From NCBI GenBank assembly GCA_003553485.1, contig PWEJ01000119.1, positions 1 through 64,000 of the forward strand: a stretch of 64,000 nucleotides of DNA, written 5' to 3'. Shown here piece by piece: positions 42,312 through 50,063 of the stretch. Made by a program: the position numbers and the translations under genes. This stretch comes from Halanaerobiaceae bacterium. Lineage in GTDB: Bacteria; Bacillota; Halanaerobiia; Halanaerobiales; Halarsenatibacteraceae. Below the pieces are notes generated by a model. It saw only the letters and a list, made by a program, of their open reading frames with translations. It searched no databases and had not been told where the DNA came from. The number at the start of each line of letters is the position of its first letter. Positions within the stretch are counted from its first letter, which is position 1.

Positions 42312-43535
42312 TTAATTTTTTATTTTTTTTCGCAAAATGTAATTCTCACCTATTGGATTTGTTACCGAAATTTTAATTGTGCTCTCTGGATGTGGAGCTT
42401 CGTCGATTAACTCACCATTTTTATCAATAATTGTGGTAATTTTTTGTTTTAAAATATCTCCGCCAGGTCCAAAAAACTCTACCGAATCCCCCTGGCATAT
42501 TTTATTTTTGACCTTAACTATCGCTAAACCTGGGTCAGGCAAAAATCCCTTGACCTGACCTAAATACTGATAATTTCTAATATAGGAAGAATCCCCATAA
42601 TTTTGTCCCTTACTTCCAGGATTGCCAGCAAAAAAACCTTTAGTGTAGGGTCGGTGACTAACTTTTTTAAGCTCTTTTTTCCATTGGCCTTTAATAATAA
42701 ATTCTTCTGGATTTTCCTGAAAGTTATCCAGGGCCTGTCGATAAACACCTGTTACGGTAGCTAAATAATGAACACTTTTCATCCTGCCTTCAATCTTTAA
42801 AGACTCAACCCCTAATTCTATCAGGGCTGGAATTTCTTCCAAAAGATTTAAATCTTTGGAGTTCATAATATAAGTCCCCTGTTCATCATTTTCAATGGGA
42901 AAAAACTGCCCTGGTCTCTTCTCCTCTACTAAATTATATTTCCAGCGACAGGGTTGGGAACAATTTCCTCTATTAGCATCTCTATTGGTCAAATAGTTGC
43001 TCAATAAACAACGTCCAGAATAAGATATGCACATAGAACCATGGATAAAAACTTCTAATCCTACATCGGTTTTACTGCTAATTTCAGCAATCTCCCCTTT
43101 GTTAAGTTCTCTGGCCAGTATAACTCTCTCCAGACCCTGGTTTTGCCAGAATTTTACACTTGCCCAATTCACCGTATTTGCCTGGGTACTTAAATGCAGA
43201 GGAATAGATATATCTTTATCTTTGATTAACTGCAAAACCCCTGGATCAGAAATAATTAAGCCATCGAGATTAATATTCTCTAAAAAAGATAAAAAATCTT
43301 CCATCTGCTCTATATCAATGTTATGGGGAATTATATTTAAAGTCAAATAAATCTTCTTATTCCTCTGATGAACATAATCAACTGCTGCTATTAACTCATC
43401 CCGGGAAAAATTATCAGCTTTAGCCCGCAGTCCAAATTCTTTTCCTCCACAATAAACAGCGTCAGCTCCATAATCCAGAGCTATTTTTAATTTAGTCATA
43501 TTTCCTGCTGGAGCGAGCAACTCAGGAAGTTCCAT
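42312..43535 (-). CDS. U32 family peptidase (RlhA/YegQ/TrhP-like)
   Basis: The 407-residue protein starts with the family's ELLAPAGNMTKLKIALDYGADAVYCGG, and later shows the U32 signature ESLKIEGRMKSVHYLATVTGVYRQ. Four conserved Cys for an iron-sulfur cluster lie around VFIHGSMCISYSGRCLLS and GNCSQPCRWKY. Many U32 proteins are tRNA or rRNA hydroxylation factors rather than proteases; the Cys set favours such a role. It lies between mltG and DUF4911 genes, a common Firmicute order. Confidence 0.92.
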   Translation of the reverse strand: MELPELLAPAGNMTKLKIALDYGADAVYCGGKEFGLRAKADNFSRDELIAAVDYVHQRNKKIYLTLNIIPHNIDIEQMEDFLSFLENINLDGLIISDPGVLQLIKDKDISIPLHLSTQANTVNWASVKFWQNQGLERVILARELNKGEIAEISSKTDVGLEVFIHGSMCISYSGRCLLSNYLTNRDANRGNCSQPCRWKYNLVEEKRPGQFFPIENDEQGTYIMNSKDLNLLEEIPALIELGVESLKIEGRMKSVHYLATVTGVYRQALDNFQENPEEFIIKGQWKKELKKVSHRPYTKGFFAGNPGSKGQNYGDSSYIRNYQYLGQVKGFLPDPGLAIVKVKNKICQGDSVEFFGPGGDILKQKITTIIDKNGELIDEAPHPESTIKISVTNPIGENYILRKKIKN

Positions 43536-43583
43536 GCTATAACCTCCAGATATTTAATGATAATCTGCTTTTCCATGAAAACC

Positions 43584-44603
43584 TTATAATTCCTCTCTTT
43601 GTCGGCGTAAATGTTCTTGATAATCGCTGGTAAAGATATGACTGCCATCGGGCCGTGCAAAATAAAACAGGTAATCATTTTCTTCTGGTTCTAAGGCCGC
43701 CTTTAGAGACTCATCCCCAGGGCTTGCTATTGGCCCGGGAGGCAGACCATCATTGCGATAGGTATTATAGGAAGAGTCCACCTCCAGATGACTATATAAA
43801 ACTCTGGTTACCCTATCGGGCAAAGCATACTGTACTGAAGCATCCAGCTGTAACCGCATATCCTGTTCTAACCTATTATAAATAACTCCAGCTATTCTTG
43901 GCTTCTCTGTAGCAAGATTAGCCTCTTTCTCAATCAAAGAAGCAATGGTCACATAATCAGCAACAGATAAATTCTTCTCAGCAGCTTCTCTTTTCTCCAG
44001 CTGATTTTCTATCTGGCTCAACCATTTGTTTTCAAATTTAGTTACCATCACTTGAAATATTTCTTCTGGAGTGAAATCATAGGGTATTATATAGGTATCA
44101 GGAAACAAAAAACCTTCACTTTGATATTTAACCTCATCATTACCGGGAAAATATTCTCTCTCTATAGAGCTGTTAGTTAAAGCTTCTTCAACTTCCTCTT
44201 GAGAATAATCAGAGACATTGCTTACTCTTTCTATAATCTCTTCTACTGTAAAACCCTCAGGAATGGTTATTCTATAGGAAGCAGTTTCACCTTCTTTAAG
44301 GGTATCCACTACCTTCAACAGATCATCATTATCTGAGAAAATATAAGTTCCAGCCTGCAAATTACCTTGATAGTTATTTAACAAGACATAGATTTCAAAG
44401 ATTCTCCGAGAGCGGATAATTCCCTCTTCCTGCAATTGAGTCGCTATCTCCCGCAATGAACTTCCTCTCTCAATTTTTATGGGAACAGAGAAATCCCCTT
44501 CAGCTTCTTCTAAAGCCGGTCCTCTTTGCAACTGATAATCCACTCTAAAATAAAAGCCAGCTACAATTACTGCCAGCAAAAAAAATACTGCCGTTTTTTT
44601 CAA
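43584..44603 (-). CDS. mltG: Endolytic murein transglycosylase MltG
   Basis: MltG cuts nascent glycan strands in peptidoglycan. One N-terminal membrane helix (about residues 4-22) precedes a LysM-like domain (IKIERGSSLREIATQLQEEG) and the YceG catalytic domain, with the catalytic Glu in IASLIEKEANLATEKPRIAG and GVIYNRL. The C-terminus has the typical NTYRNDGLPPGPIASPG and YLFYFARPDGSHIFT. Start TTG, with GGGAGGG upstream. 339 residues is normal. Confidence 0.95.
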   Translation of the reverse strand: MKKTAVFFLLAVIVAGFYFRVDYQLQRGPALEEAEGDFSVPIKIERGSSLREIATQLQEEGIIRSRRIFEIYVLLNNYQGNLQAGTYIFSDNDDLLKVVDTLKEGETASYRITIPEGFTVEEIIERVSNVSDYSQEEVEEALTNSSIEREYFPGNDEVKYQSEGFLFPDTYIIPYDFTPEEIFQVMVTKFENKWLSQIENQLEKREAAEKNLSVADYVTIASLIEKEANLATEKPRIAGVIYNRLEQDMRLQLDASVQYALPDRVTRVLYSHLEVDSSYNTYRNDGLPPGPIASPGDESLKAALEPEENDYLFYFARPDGSHIFTSDYQEHLRRQREEL

Positions 44604-44620
44604 AGCTTCGCCCTCCCTGA

Positions 44621-44932
44621 TTATTTTTCCCCGGATTGGGCTAAATAATAATGACGAGATACTTCAGCAAATTCATCATCATCTTCAATTACCGATAATA
44701 ACTCCTGCTCTTCTTCCTTAACTATCTTCATAAGCAAAGCCTCACCCTGCTCTAATTGATCTTCTTTATTTTCTGAAGGTGACAGTATGCAATACTCTTG
44801 CTGGTTATACTCAAATTTATCCTGCAGGTAAAAACGATACTCTTTATCAGTATCTTCTAATACCAATTCTCCCTGTTCACTATCATACCAGAAGCTAGGA
44901 TTTTCATCAGAATTGACTCTATTCTTCATCAT
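44621..44932 (-). CDS. DUF1292 domain protein
   Basis: The 103-residue protein is a DUF1292 beta-rich domain (GELVLEDTDKEYRFYLQDKFE, then EQGEALLMKIV) with an acidic C-terminus. Function unknown; Firmicutes nearly always encode it next to ruvX (yqgF). It overlaps the end of ruvX by 14 bases, suggesting coupled translation. Confidence 0.87.
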   Translation of the reverse strand: MMKNRVNSDENPSFWYDSEQGELVLEDTDKEYRFYLQDKFEYNQQEYCILSPSENKEDQLEQGEALLMKIVKEEEQELLSVIEDDDEFAEVSRHYYLAQSGEK

Positions 44933-45350
44933 TGCTCCACCCTTTCCTCTTGTTGAGAAACTTGCGCAAAATTATGGAAGCAGCTAATTTATCTCTTGTT
45001 TCCTTGCGTTTAGCTCGGCTTACATCCCCTGAAAGGAGTACTTTTTCCACTTCAGCAGTGCTCAATCTCTCATCCTCTAAAACAATAGGGATAGCAAATT
45101 CTTTTTCTAATACTTTTTTAAAGTCTTTAGTAGCCTCCACCCTAAAACCTTCAGAGCCATCCATATTTAGGGGAAGGCCTAAAACAATTAAAGAAATATT
45201 ATATTTTTCTATTATGGCCTGTATTTCCTCTAATACCTGAATATCATCCTGGTTTTGAATAGTCTTTAATGGTTGTGAGGTTATTTTAAGGGCATCACTA
45301 ATAGCCAGTCCTATTCTCTTATCTCCATAATCAATAGCTAATATCCGCAA
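44919..45350 (-). CDS. ruvX: RuvX/YqgF family Holliday junction resolvase-like nuclease
   Basis: The 143-residue protein has the RNase H-like motifs ILAIDYGDKRIGLAISD, LIVLGLPLNMDGSEG, and EDERLSTAEVEKVLLSG, ending in DKLAASIILRKFLN with the last acidic residue. The family is implicated in pre-16S rRNA processing and possibly junction resolution. The start is TTG after GGAGAAAAAT. Confidence 0.95.
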   Translation of the reverse strand: MRILAIDYGDKRIGLAISDALKITSQPLKTIQNQDDIQVLEEIQAIIEKYNISLIVLGLPLNMDGSEGFRVEATKDFKKVLEKEFAIPIVLEDERLSTAEVEKVLLSGDVSRAKRKETRDKLAASIILRKFLNKRKGWSNDEE

Positions 45351-45458
45351 ATTTTTCTCCTCATTAAACCCCTTTTTTGATAAATCTTTTATTCTAATAT
45401 ATCATTATACAGTTAGGGCATGTTAATTGCAAGTCCCAATCTGCAAACTATCCAGATA

Positions 45459-45489
45459 TAAAAAGCCCCGCTGCTAACTTCAGCGAGGC
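45459..45489 (-). terminator. Terminator after the alaS-ireB unit
   Basis: The stem GCCTCGCTG / CAGCGGGGC (45465-45489) is followed on the minus strand by TTTTT. It closes the alaS-ireB transcript. Confidence 0.85.
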
Positions 45490-45539
45490 TAGGGATAGCC
45501 AGTACAAAGGATTTTTTGAAAAGCTTTTAAAAGAGTAAA

Positions 45540-45806
45540 CTACTGCATATATTTAGAGATCAGCTCTTCTAAAATATCATCTCTATCTACCGTTCTAATC
45601 ATAGTACGTGCATCTTTGTAGCTGGTTATATAGGCAGGATCGCCGGATATAAGGTAACCAACTATTTGATTCACTGGATTATAACCCCTCTCCTCTAGAG
45701 CATAATAAACTCTTTTCAAAACATATCCAGCTTCGCTTTCCTCATCGCTTAAATCAAAATCAAATTTCATGGTTTCACTGATTTGCTGTTTTTCCTCTTC
45801 AGTCAC
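45540..45806 (-). CDS. ireB: IreB family regulatory phosphoprotein
   Basis: The 88-residue protein (TMKFDFDLSDEESEAGYVLKR split at residues 12-30, and GYNPVNQIVGYLISGDPAYITSYKDAR) is a DUF965/IreB member, a substrate of the PASTA kinase IreK that tunes cephalosporin tolerance in Enterococcus. The N-terminal TEE segment holding the phospho-Thr region is present in general form. The gene lies 32 bases downstream of alaS, an order common in Firmicutes. Start GTG with AGGAGG. Confidence 0.93.
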   Translation of the reverse strand: MTEEEKQQISETMKFDFDLSDEESEAGYVLKRVYYALEERGYNPVNQIVGYLISGDPAYITSYKDARTMIRTVDRDDILEELISKYMQ

Positions 45807-45838
45807 AGTTATAACCTCCTGGATGGTGCTTTAACAAA

Positions 45839-48466
45839 TTAAATTTGTTCAGCCACAATTTCTCTGGCCAATTCAAAGGCCTCTGGTAACTTCTCAGGCT
45901 CTTTACCACCAGCCTGAGCCATATCAGGTCTGCCGCCACCACCTCCACCTGTAACAGCTGCTATTTTGCCTACAATGTCACCAGCTTTAAACCCTCTGGC
46001 AATTAAGTCCTCTGTTACCCGGGCTACAAAGAATAATCCTTCATCTTCCACTAAAGCTAATATTATTATTCCACTATCCAGCTCCTGATATATCTCGTCA
46101 CTTAAGTTTCTCAGGGTTTCTTTGTCAATCCCCTCAAATTTAGATAGCAAGACAGGGACTCCAGATACATGCTCTACATCAGCTAATAATTCTTCCGCCT
46201 TTCTGTCTGCCAGTTTATCCTGCAGTGATTTTAACTTTTTGTTCATTTCTTTTTTATCTTCCTGCACCTGCTGGATTTTATCAACCAGTTTTTCCGGTTC
46301 TGTTTTTAAATTACTGGTGGCTTCCCTGATAATATCCTCCTGTTTTTCTACATACTCCAGAGCTCCTAAGCCAGTTTCTGCTTCAATTCGCCTCACTCCA
46401 GCTGCTATGGAACTTTCCTGTCTAATTTTGAATAAACCTATTTCACCAGTAGAAGATACATGGGTACCTCCACAAAGCTCCAGACTATAATCTCCTGTCT
46501 GGACGACCCTTACCTCTTCTTCATATTTTTCTTCAAATAAAGCCTGAGCCCCCTTTTTACGAGCCTCTTCTATCGTCGTCAGATAAGTTGAAACGGATAA
46601 ATTTTGTAATATCATGCGATTTACTTCTCTCTCCAGCTGCCTTAACTCTGGCCAGCTCAATGCTTCAAAGTGAGTAAAATCAAAACGCAGTCTATCAGGA
46701 GCAACCAGAGAACCAGATTGGTTGACGTGCTCACCTAATTGATTCATCAAAGCTTGATGTAATAAATGAGTAGCCGTATGATTTCTGGCTGTGGCCTGGC
46801 GCAGGTCTTCTTCTACAGCAGATTTTGCCTGCTCTCCTGCCTTAAACTCTCCTTCTCTAACCTCAACTGTAGCTACATTAAAGCCTCCCCTGTTCTGCAC
46901 ATCCTTTACCACAGCTTTAGCAGTGGCAGTCATAATCCGACCTCTATCACCTACCTGCCCTCCGCTTTCAGCATAAAAGGGGGTATGACTTAAAATTACC
47001 TCGCCAACTTCTCCTTCTTGGAGCTTTTCAATTTCTTTATTATCCTTTATAAGAGCCCATATTTCTCCCTCGGTTTCTAAATTATGATATCCAACAAATT
47101 CCTGCTCATCCTTGATCTTTTGGGCCAGATCTTCATAGAGCTCTTCTCCCTGCTCTACAAAACCTCCCTCCTGTCGAGCTTCCCTTGCTCTCTGTCGCTG
47201 CTTTTCCATCTCCTCTTCAAAGCCTGCTATATCAATTTTTAAACCTTCTTCCTCTAAAACATCTCTGGTCAAGTCGGGCGGGAAACCATAGGTATCATAT
47301 AATTCAAAGGCTTCCTCCCCGGGCAATAAGTCTAGCTCCTCCTCCTTGAGCCTCTTTATTCTTTGCTGAAGGATTTCTAAACCCTGATCTAGGGTCTGTA
47401 AAAATCTCTCTTCTTCAGCCGAGACAACTCGAGCGATATGGTCTTCTCTCTGTTTTAATTCTGGATAGGCTTCATTCATAAGCCCTATTACCTCTGGGAT
47501 CATCTCATGTAAAAAAGGCTCTGAGAAGTTTAACTTCAAGCCATAGCGAGCTGCTCTTCGCAAGAGTCTCCTGATTACATAACCTCTACCTTCATTAGAG
47601 GGCAAAGCTCCATCATGGATAGCCATGGTTATTCCCCGCAAATGATCTGAAATAACTCTAAAAGCTGTTTTGATCTCTTCACTTTCCTGATAGGAAAAAT
47701 TAGATCTGCTGGCTATTACATCCAATAGAGGTTTAATGATATCAATCTCGTAATTGGACTTTGTTCCCTGCAAAACTGAAGCCGTTCTTTCCAAGCCCAT
47801 TCCTGTATCAATATTTTTTTGGGGTAACTCTAAATACTCTCCTTCTTCCGTATAGTCGTACTGGGTAAAGACCAGATTCCAAAGTTCAAGGTAGCGATCC
47901 CCTTCTCCGCCTAAGACATCTTCTGGTCCAGTGCCAAATTCAGGACCTCTATCAATATGAATTTCAGAACAGGGACCACAGGGCCCGGTGCCAATTTGCC
48001 AGAAATTATCTTTCTTGCCCATTCTTACAATTCTTGTCTCTGGCAGGCCGATCTTATCCCGCCAGATTTTAAAGGATTCATCGTCATCTTTATAAATTGT
48101 AGCTATTAATTTCTCTTCCGGCAGATTCAAAACTTCCGTCACATACTCCCAACCCCAGGCAATAGCCTCTTCTTTAAAATAATCACCAAAGGAAAAATTA
48201 CCTAGCATTTCAAAGAAGGTATGGTGGCGGGCAGTTCTCCCAACATTTTCAATATCTCCTGTCCTGATACATTTTTGGCAGGAAGCCAATCTTTTTTTAG
48301 GGGGAGTTTCCTGGCCGCTAAAAAAAGGTTTTAAGGGAAACATACCGGAGTTTACCCATAATACCGTGGGATCATCTTTGGGAATTAAAGGAGCACTATC
48401 AACAACCTGGTGACCTTTATCCTGAAAAAAGTTTAAAAAAGAAGCTCTTAATTCATCGGTTAACAT
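45839..48466 (-). CDS. alaS: Alanyl-tRNA synthetase
   Basis: The 875-residue enzyme is full length. The class II catalytic core is near the N-terminus (FFQDKGHQVVDSAPLIP, GRTARHHTFFEMLGNFSFGD), the editing domain has the zinc motif HTATHLLHQAL and CGGTHV, and the C-Ala domain ends with GGGGGRPDMAQAGGKEPEKL. It starts three bases from the tyrS stop, so the pair is co-transcribed. I saw no T-box ahead of it. Confidence 0.97.
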   Translation of the reverse strand: MLTDELRASFLNFFQDKGHQVVDSAPLIPKDDPTVLWVNSGMFPLKPFFSGQETPPKKRLASCQKCIRTGDIENVGRTARHHTFFEMLGNFSFGDYFKEEAIAWGWEYVTEVLNLPEEKLIATIYKDDDESFKIWRDKIGLPETRIVRMGKKDNFWQIGTGPCGPCSEIHIDRGPEFGTGPEDVLGGEGDRYLELWNLVFTQYDYTEEGEYLELPQKNIDTGMGLERTASVLQGTKSNYEIDIIKPLLDVIASRSNFSYQESEEIKTAFRVISDHLRGITMAIHDGALPSNEGRGYVIRRLLRRAARYGLKLNFSEPFLHEMIPEVIGLMNEAYPELKQREDHIARVVSAEEERFLQTLDQGLEILQQRIKRLKEEELDLLPGEEAFELYDTYGFPPDLTRDVLEEEGLKIDIAGFEEEMEKQRQRAREARQEGGFVEQGEELYEDLAQKIKDEQEFVGYHNLETEGEIWALIKDNKEIEKLQEGEVGEVILSHTPFYAESGGQVGDRGRIMTATAKAVVKDVQNRGGFNVATVEVREGEFKAGEQAKSAVEEDLRQATARNHTATHLLHQALMNQLGEHVNQSGSLVAPDRLRFDFTHFEALSWPELRQLEREVNRMILQNLSVSTYLTTIEEARKKGAQALFEEKYEEEVRVVQTGDYSLELCGGTHVSSTGEIGLFKIRQESSIAAGVRRIEAETGLGALEYVEKQEDIIREATSNLKTEPEKLVDKIQQVQEDKKEMNKKLKSLQDKLADRKAEELLADVEHVSGVPVLLSKFEGIDKETLRNLSDEIYQELDSGIIILALVEDEGLFFVARVTEDLIARGFKAGDIVGKIAAVTGGGGGGRPDMAQAGGKEPEKLPEAFELAREIVAEQI

Positions 48467-48469
48467 TAT

Positions 48470-49786
48470 TTAATCTCCCCTTCTAATTCTAGCAAAACGC
48501 CTTTTACCAACCTGCAAAATCATTTCCTCTGTAATTGGAACATCATAATCTATAGTCTCAACTTTTTCATCATTTAACCTCACCGCTCCCTGTTTAATCA
48601 GGCGGCGTGCTTCGCTATTACTGTCAACAAATCCCGTGGCAGCAATCAATTTAACAATCCAGAGTTTGCCCTCTTCTAAATCTGCAGCGGGAATTATTAC
48701 TTCTTTCATATCCTCAGGTTTTTGCCCCTGGGAGAAGACCTTATCAAACTCCCTGGCAGCTTTTTCAGCTTCATCTTCTCCATGATAGGTAGTCACTATA
48801 TTATGAGCTAACTTCTTCTTAATTTTCATGGGATTGGTAGCATCTTTTTGCAATTTTTTTCTCTCTTTCTCTACTTCAGCCGGGGTTAAATCAGTAACCA
48901 GTTCAAAATATCTTATTATCAAATCATCGGGTAAAGACATCACTTTTCCATACATCTCCTGGGAGCTTTCATTAATGCCAATATAATTATCCAGGCTCTT
49001 ACTCATCTTCTGACTTCCATCCAATCCCTCTAATAATGGCATCATCATAACCACCTGCGGGGTTTGATCAAATTCTCTCTGCAACCGTCGGCCCACCAGG
49101 AGATTAAACCTCTGGTCAGTCCCACCCAGCTCCACATCGGCATCTAAGGCCACGGAATCATAACCCTGCAATAAAGGATAGAAAAATTCATGAATGGCGA
49201 TGGGTTTGTTATCAGCCATTCTAGTAGCAAAGTCATCTCTTTCTAGCATCCGGGCTACAGTATAGCGTGAAGCTATATTTATGATATCCTCCAGCATCAA
49301 ATCTCCTAACCAATCACTATTGAAATGAAGTATGGTTTTATCCGGATCTAAAACTCGAGAAAACTGTTCCTGATAGGTCCTGGCATTCTCCTCTACCTCT
49401 TCTTCAGTCAATTGCTTCCTGGTTTCAGATTTACCACTGGGATCACCAATCATCCCGGTGAAATCACCTATTATTAAATGAACTTCATGGCCAAAGGATT
49501 GAAATTGTTTGAGCTTATTTAAGACCACTGTATGGCCTAAATGTATATCAGGAGCAGAGGGGTCAAGACCTAATTTTACTTTTAAGGGCTTCTTTTTCTG
49601 CCGGGAAGAAATAAGTCGGGCCAGTAAATCATCCTTTGAAATTAAATCTGCTACTCCCTGAGTTAAAATATTAAGTTCCTCTTTTAATTTCTTTTTTTCT
49701 TCCTCCGATATCTCTAATTCCTGAAAAATTTCTTCTACTTCATTTTCGTCTTGCTGACTCTCCTGCAAATTATTTTTGGTTATCAT
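48470..49786 (-). CDS. tyrS: Tyrosyl-tRNA synthetase
   Basis: Class I synthetase motifs are GLDPSAPDIHLGHTVVL (HLGH form of HIGH) and LDGSQKMSKSL; a C-terminal S4 RNA-binding domain begins near residue 375 (SNSEARRLIKQGAVRLNDEKV). The length is 438 because of a charged N-terminal extension of about 35 residues (QDENEVEEIFQELEISEEEK). The ATG at 49786 is 29 bases from the AAGGAGG at 49816-49822, with a hairpin in between. It resembles the TyrZ-like type of TyrRS. Confidence 0.95.
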   Translation of the reverse strand: MITKNNLQESQQDENEVEEIFQELEISEEEKKKLKEELNILTQGVADLISKDDLLARLISSRQKKKPLKVKLGLDPSAPDIHLGHTVVLNKLKQFQSFGHEVHLIIGDFTGMIGDPSGKSETRKQLTEEEVEENARTYQEQFSRVLDPDKTILHFNSDWLGDLMLEDIINIASRYTVARMLERDDFATRMADNKPIAIHEFFYPLLQGYDSVALDADVELGGTDQRFNLLVGRRLQREFDQTPQVVMMMPLLEGLDGSQKMSKSLDNYIGINESSQEMYGKVMSLPDDLIIRYFELVTDLTPAEVEKERKKLQKDATNPMKIKKKLAHNIVTTYHGEDEAEKAAREFDKVFSQGQKPEDMKEVIIPAADLEEGKLWIVKLIAATGFVDSNSEARRLIKQGAVRLNDEKVETIDYDVPITEEMILQVGKRRFARIRRGD

Positions 49787-49822
49787 TGGTTTCTGGTTTT
49801 ACAACCAGTCAAACACCTCCTT
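49783..49822 (-). promoter_or_regulatory. Unusual translation-start region of tyrS
   Basis: The only ribosome site (AAGGAGG, 49816-49822) stands far from the tyrS ATG. Between them lies a hairpin CTGGTT-GTAA-AACCAG (49793-49808). A nine-codon frame starting at TTG 49812 ends in TGA overlapping the ATG (ATGA). Either the hairpin brings the site near the ATG or the tiny frame is a coupled leader. Confidence 0.5.
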
Positions 49823-50063
49823 AAATAATTTCCCTTCTTCAGTTAACTAAGTTAAGTCAACTATGTAAATAAATAAAATAATTATATAGAGCAATTATAA
49901 AAAATATAACTAAGAGATTAGAAGCTTATCCTTCAATAACATTCCCACATATGCTATAATTATATCAGAATGAAATTTTTCTAACAAGGTGTTCTTTTAT
50001 CTTTGTTTATGATATAATCACAAAAAATGCAAATAACTCAAAGTTTTTTCGGAGGTGAAAGCT

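Noticed and set aside
46122-46490. 122-codon plus-strand frame
   Set aside because: Antisense to the alaS C-terminal region; Ser-rich composition is the mirror of the Glu/Leu-rich coding strand.
49823-50050. T-box leader for tyrS
   Set aside because: No GGGTGGTACCGCG-type bulge and no terminator are present upstream of tyrS on the minus strand.
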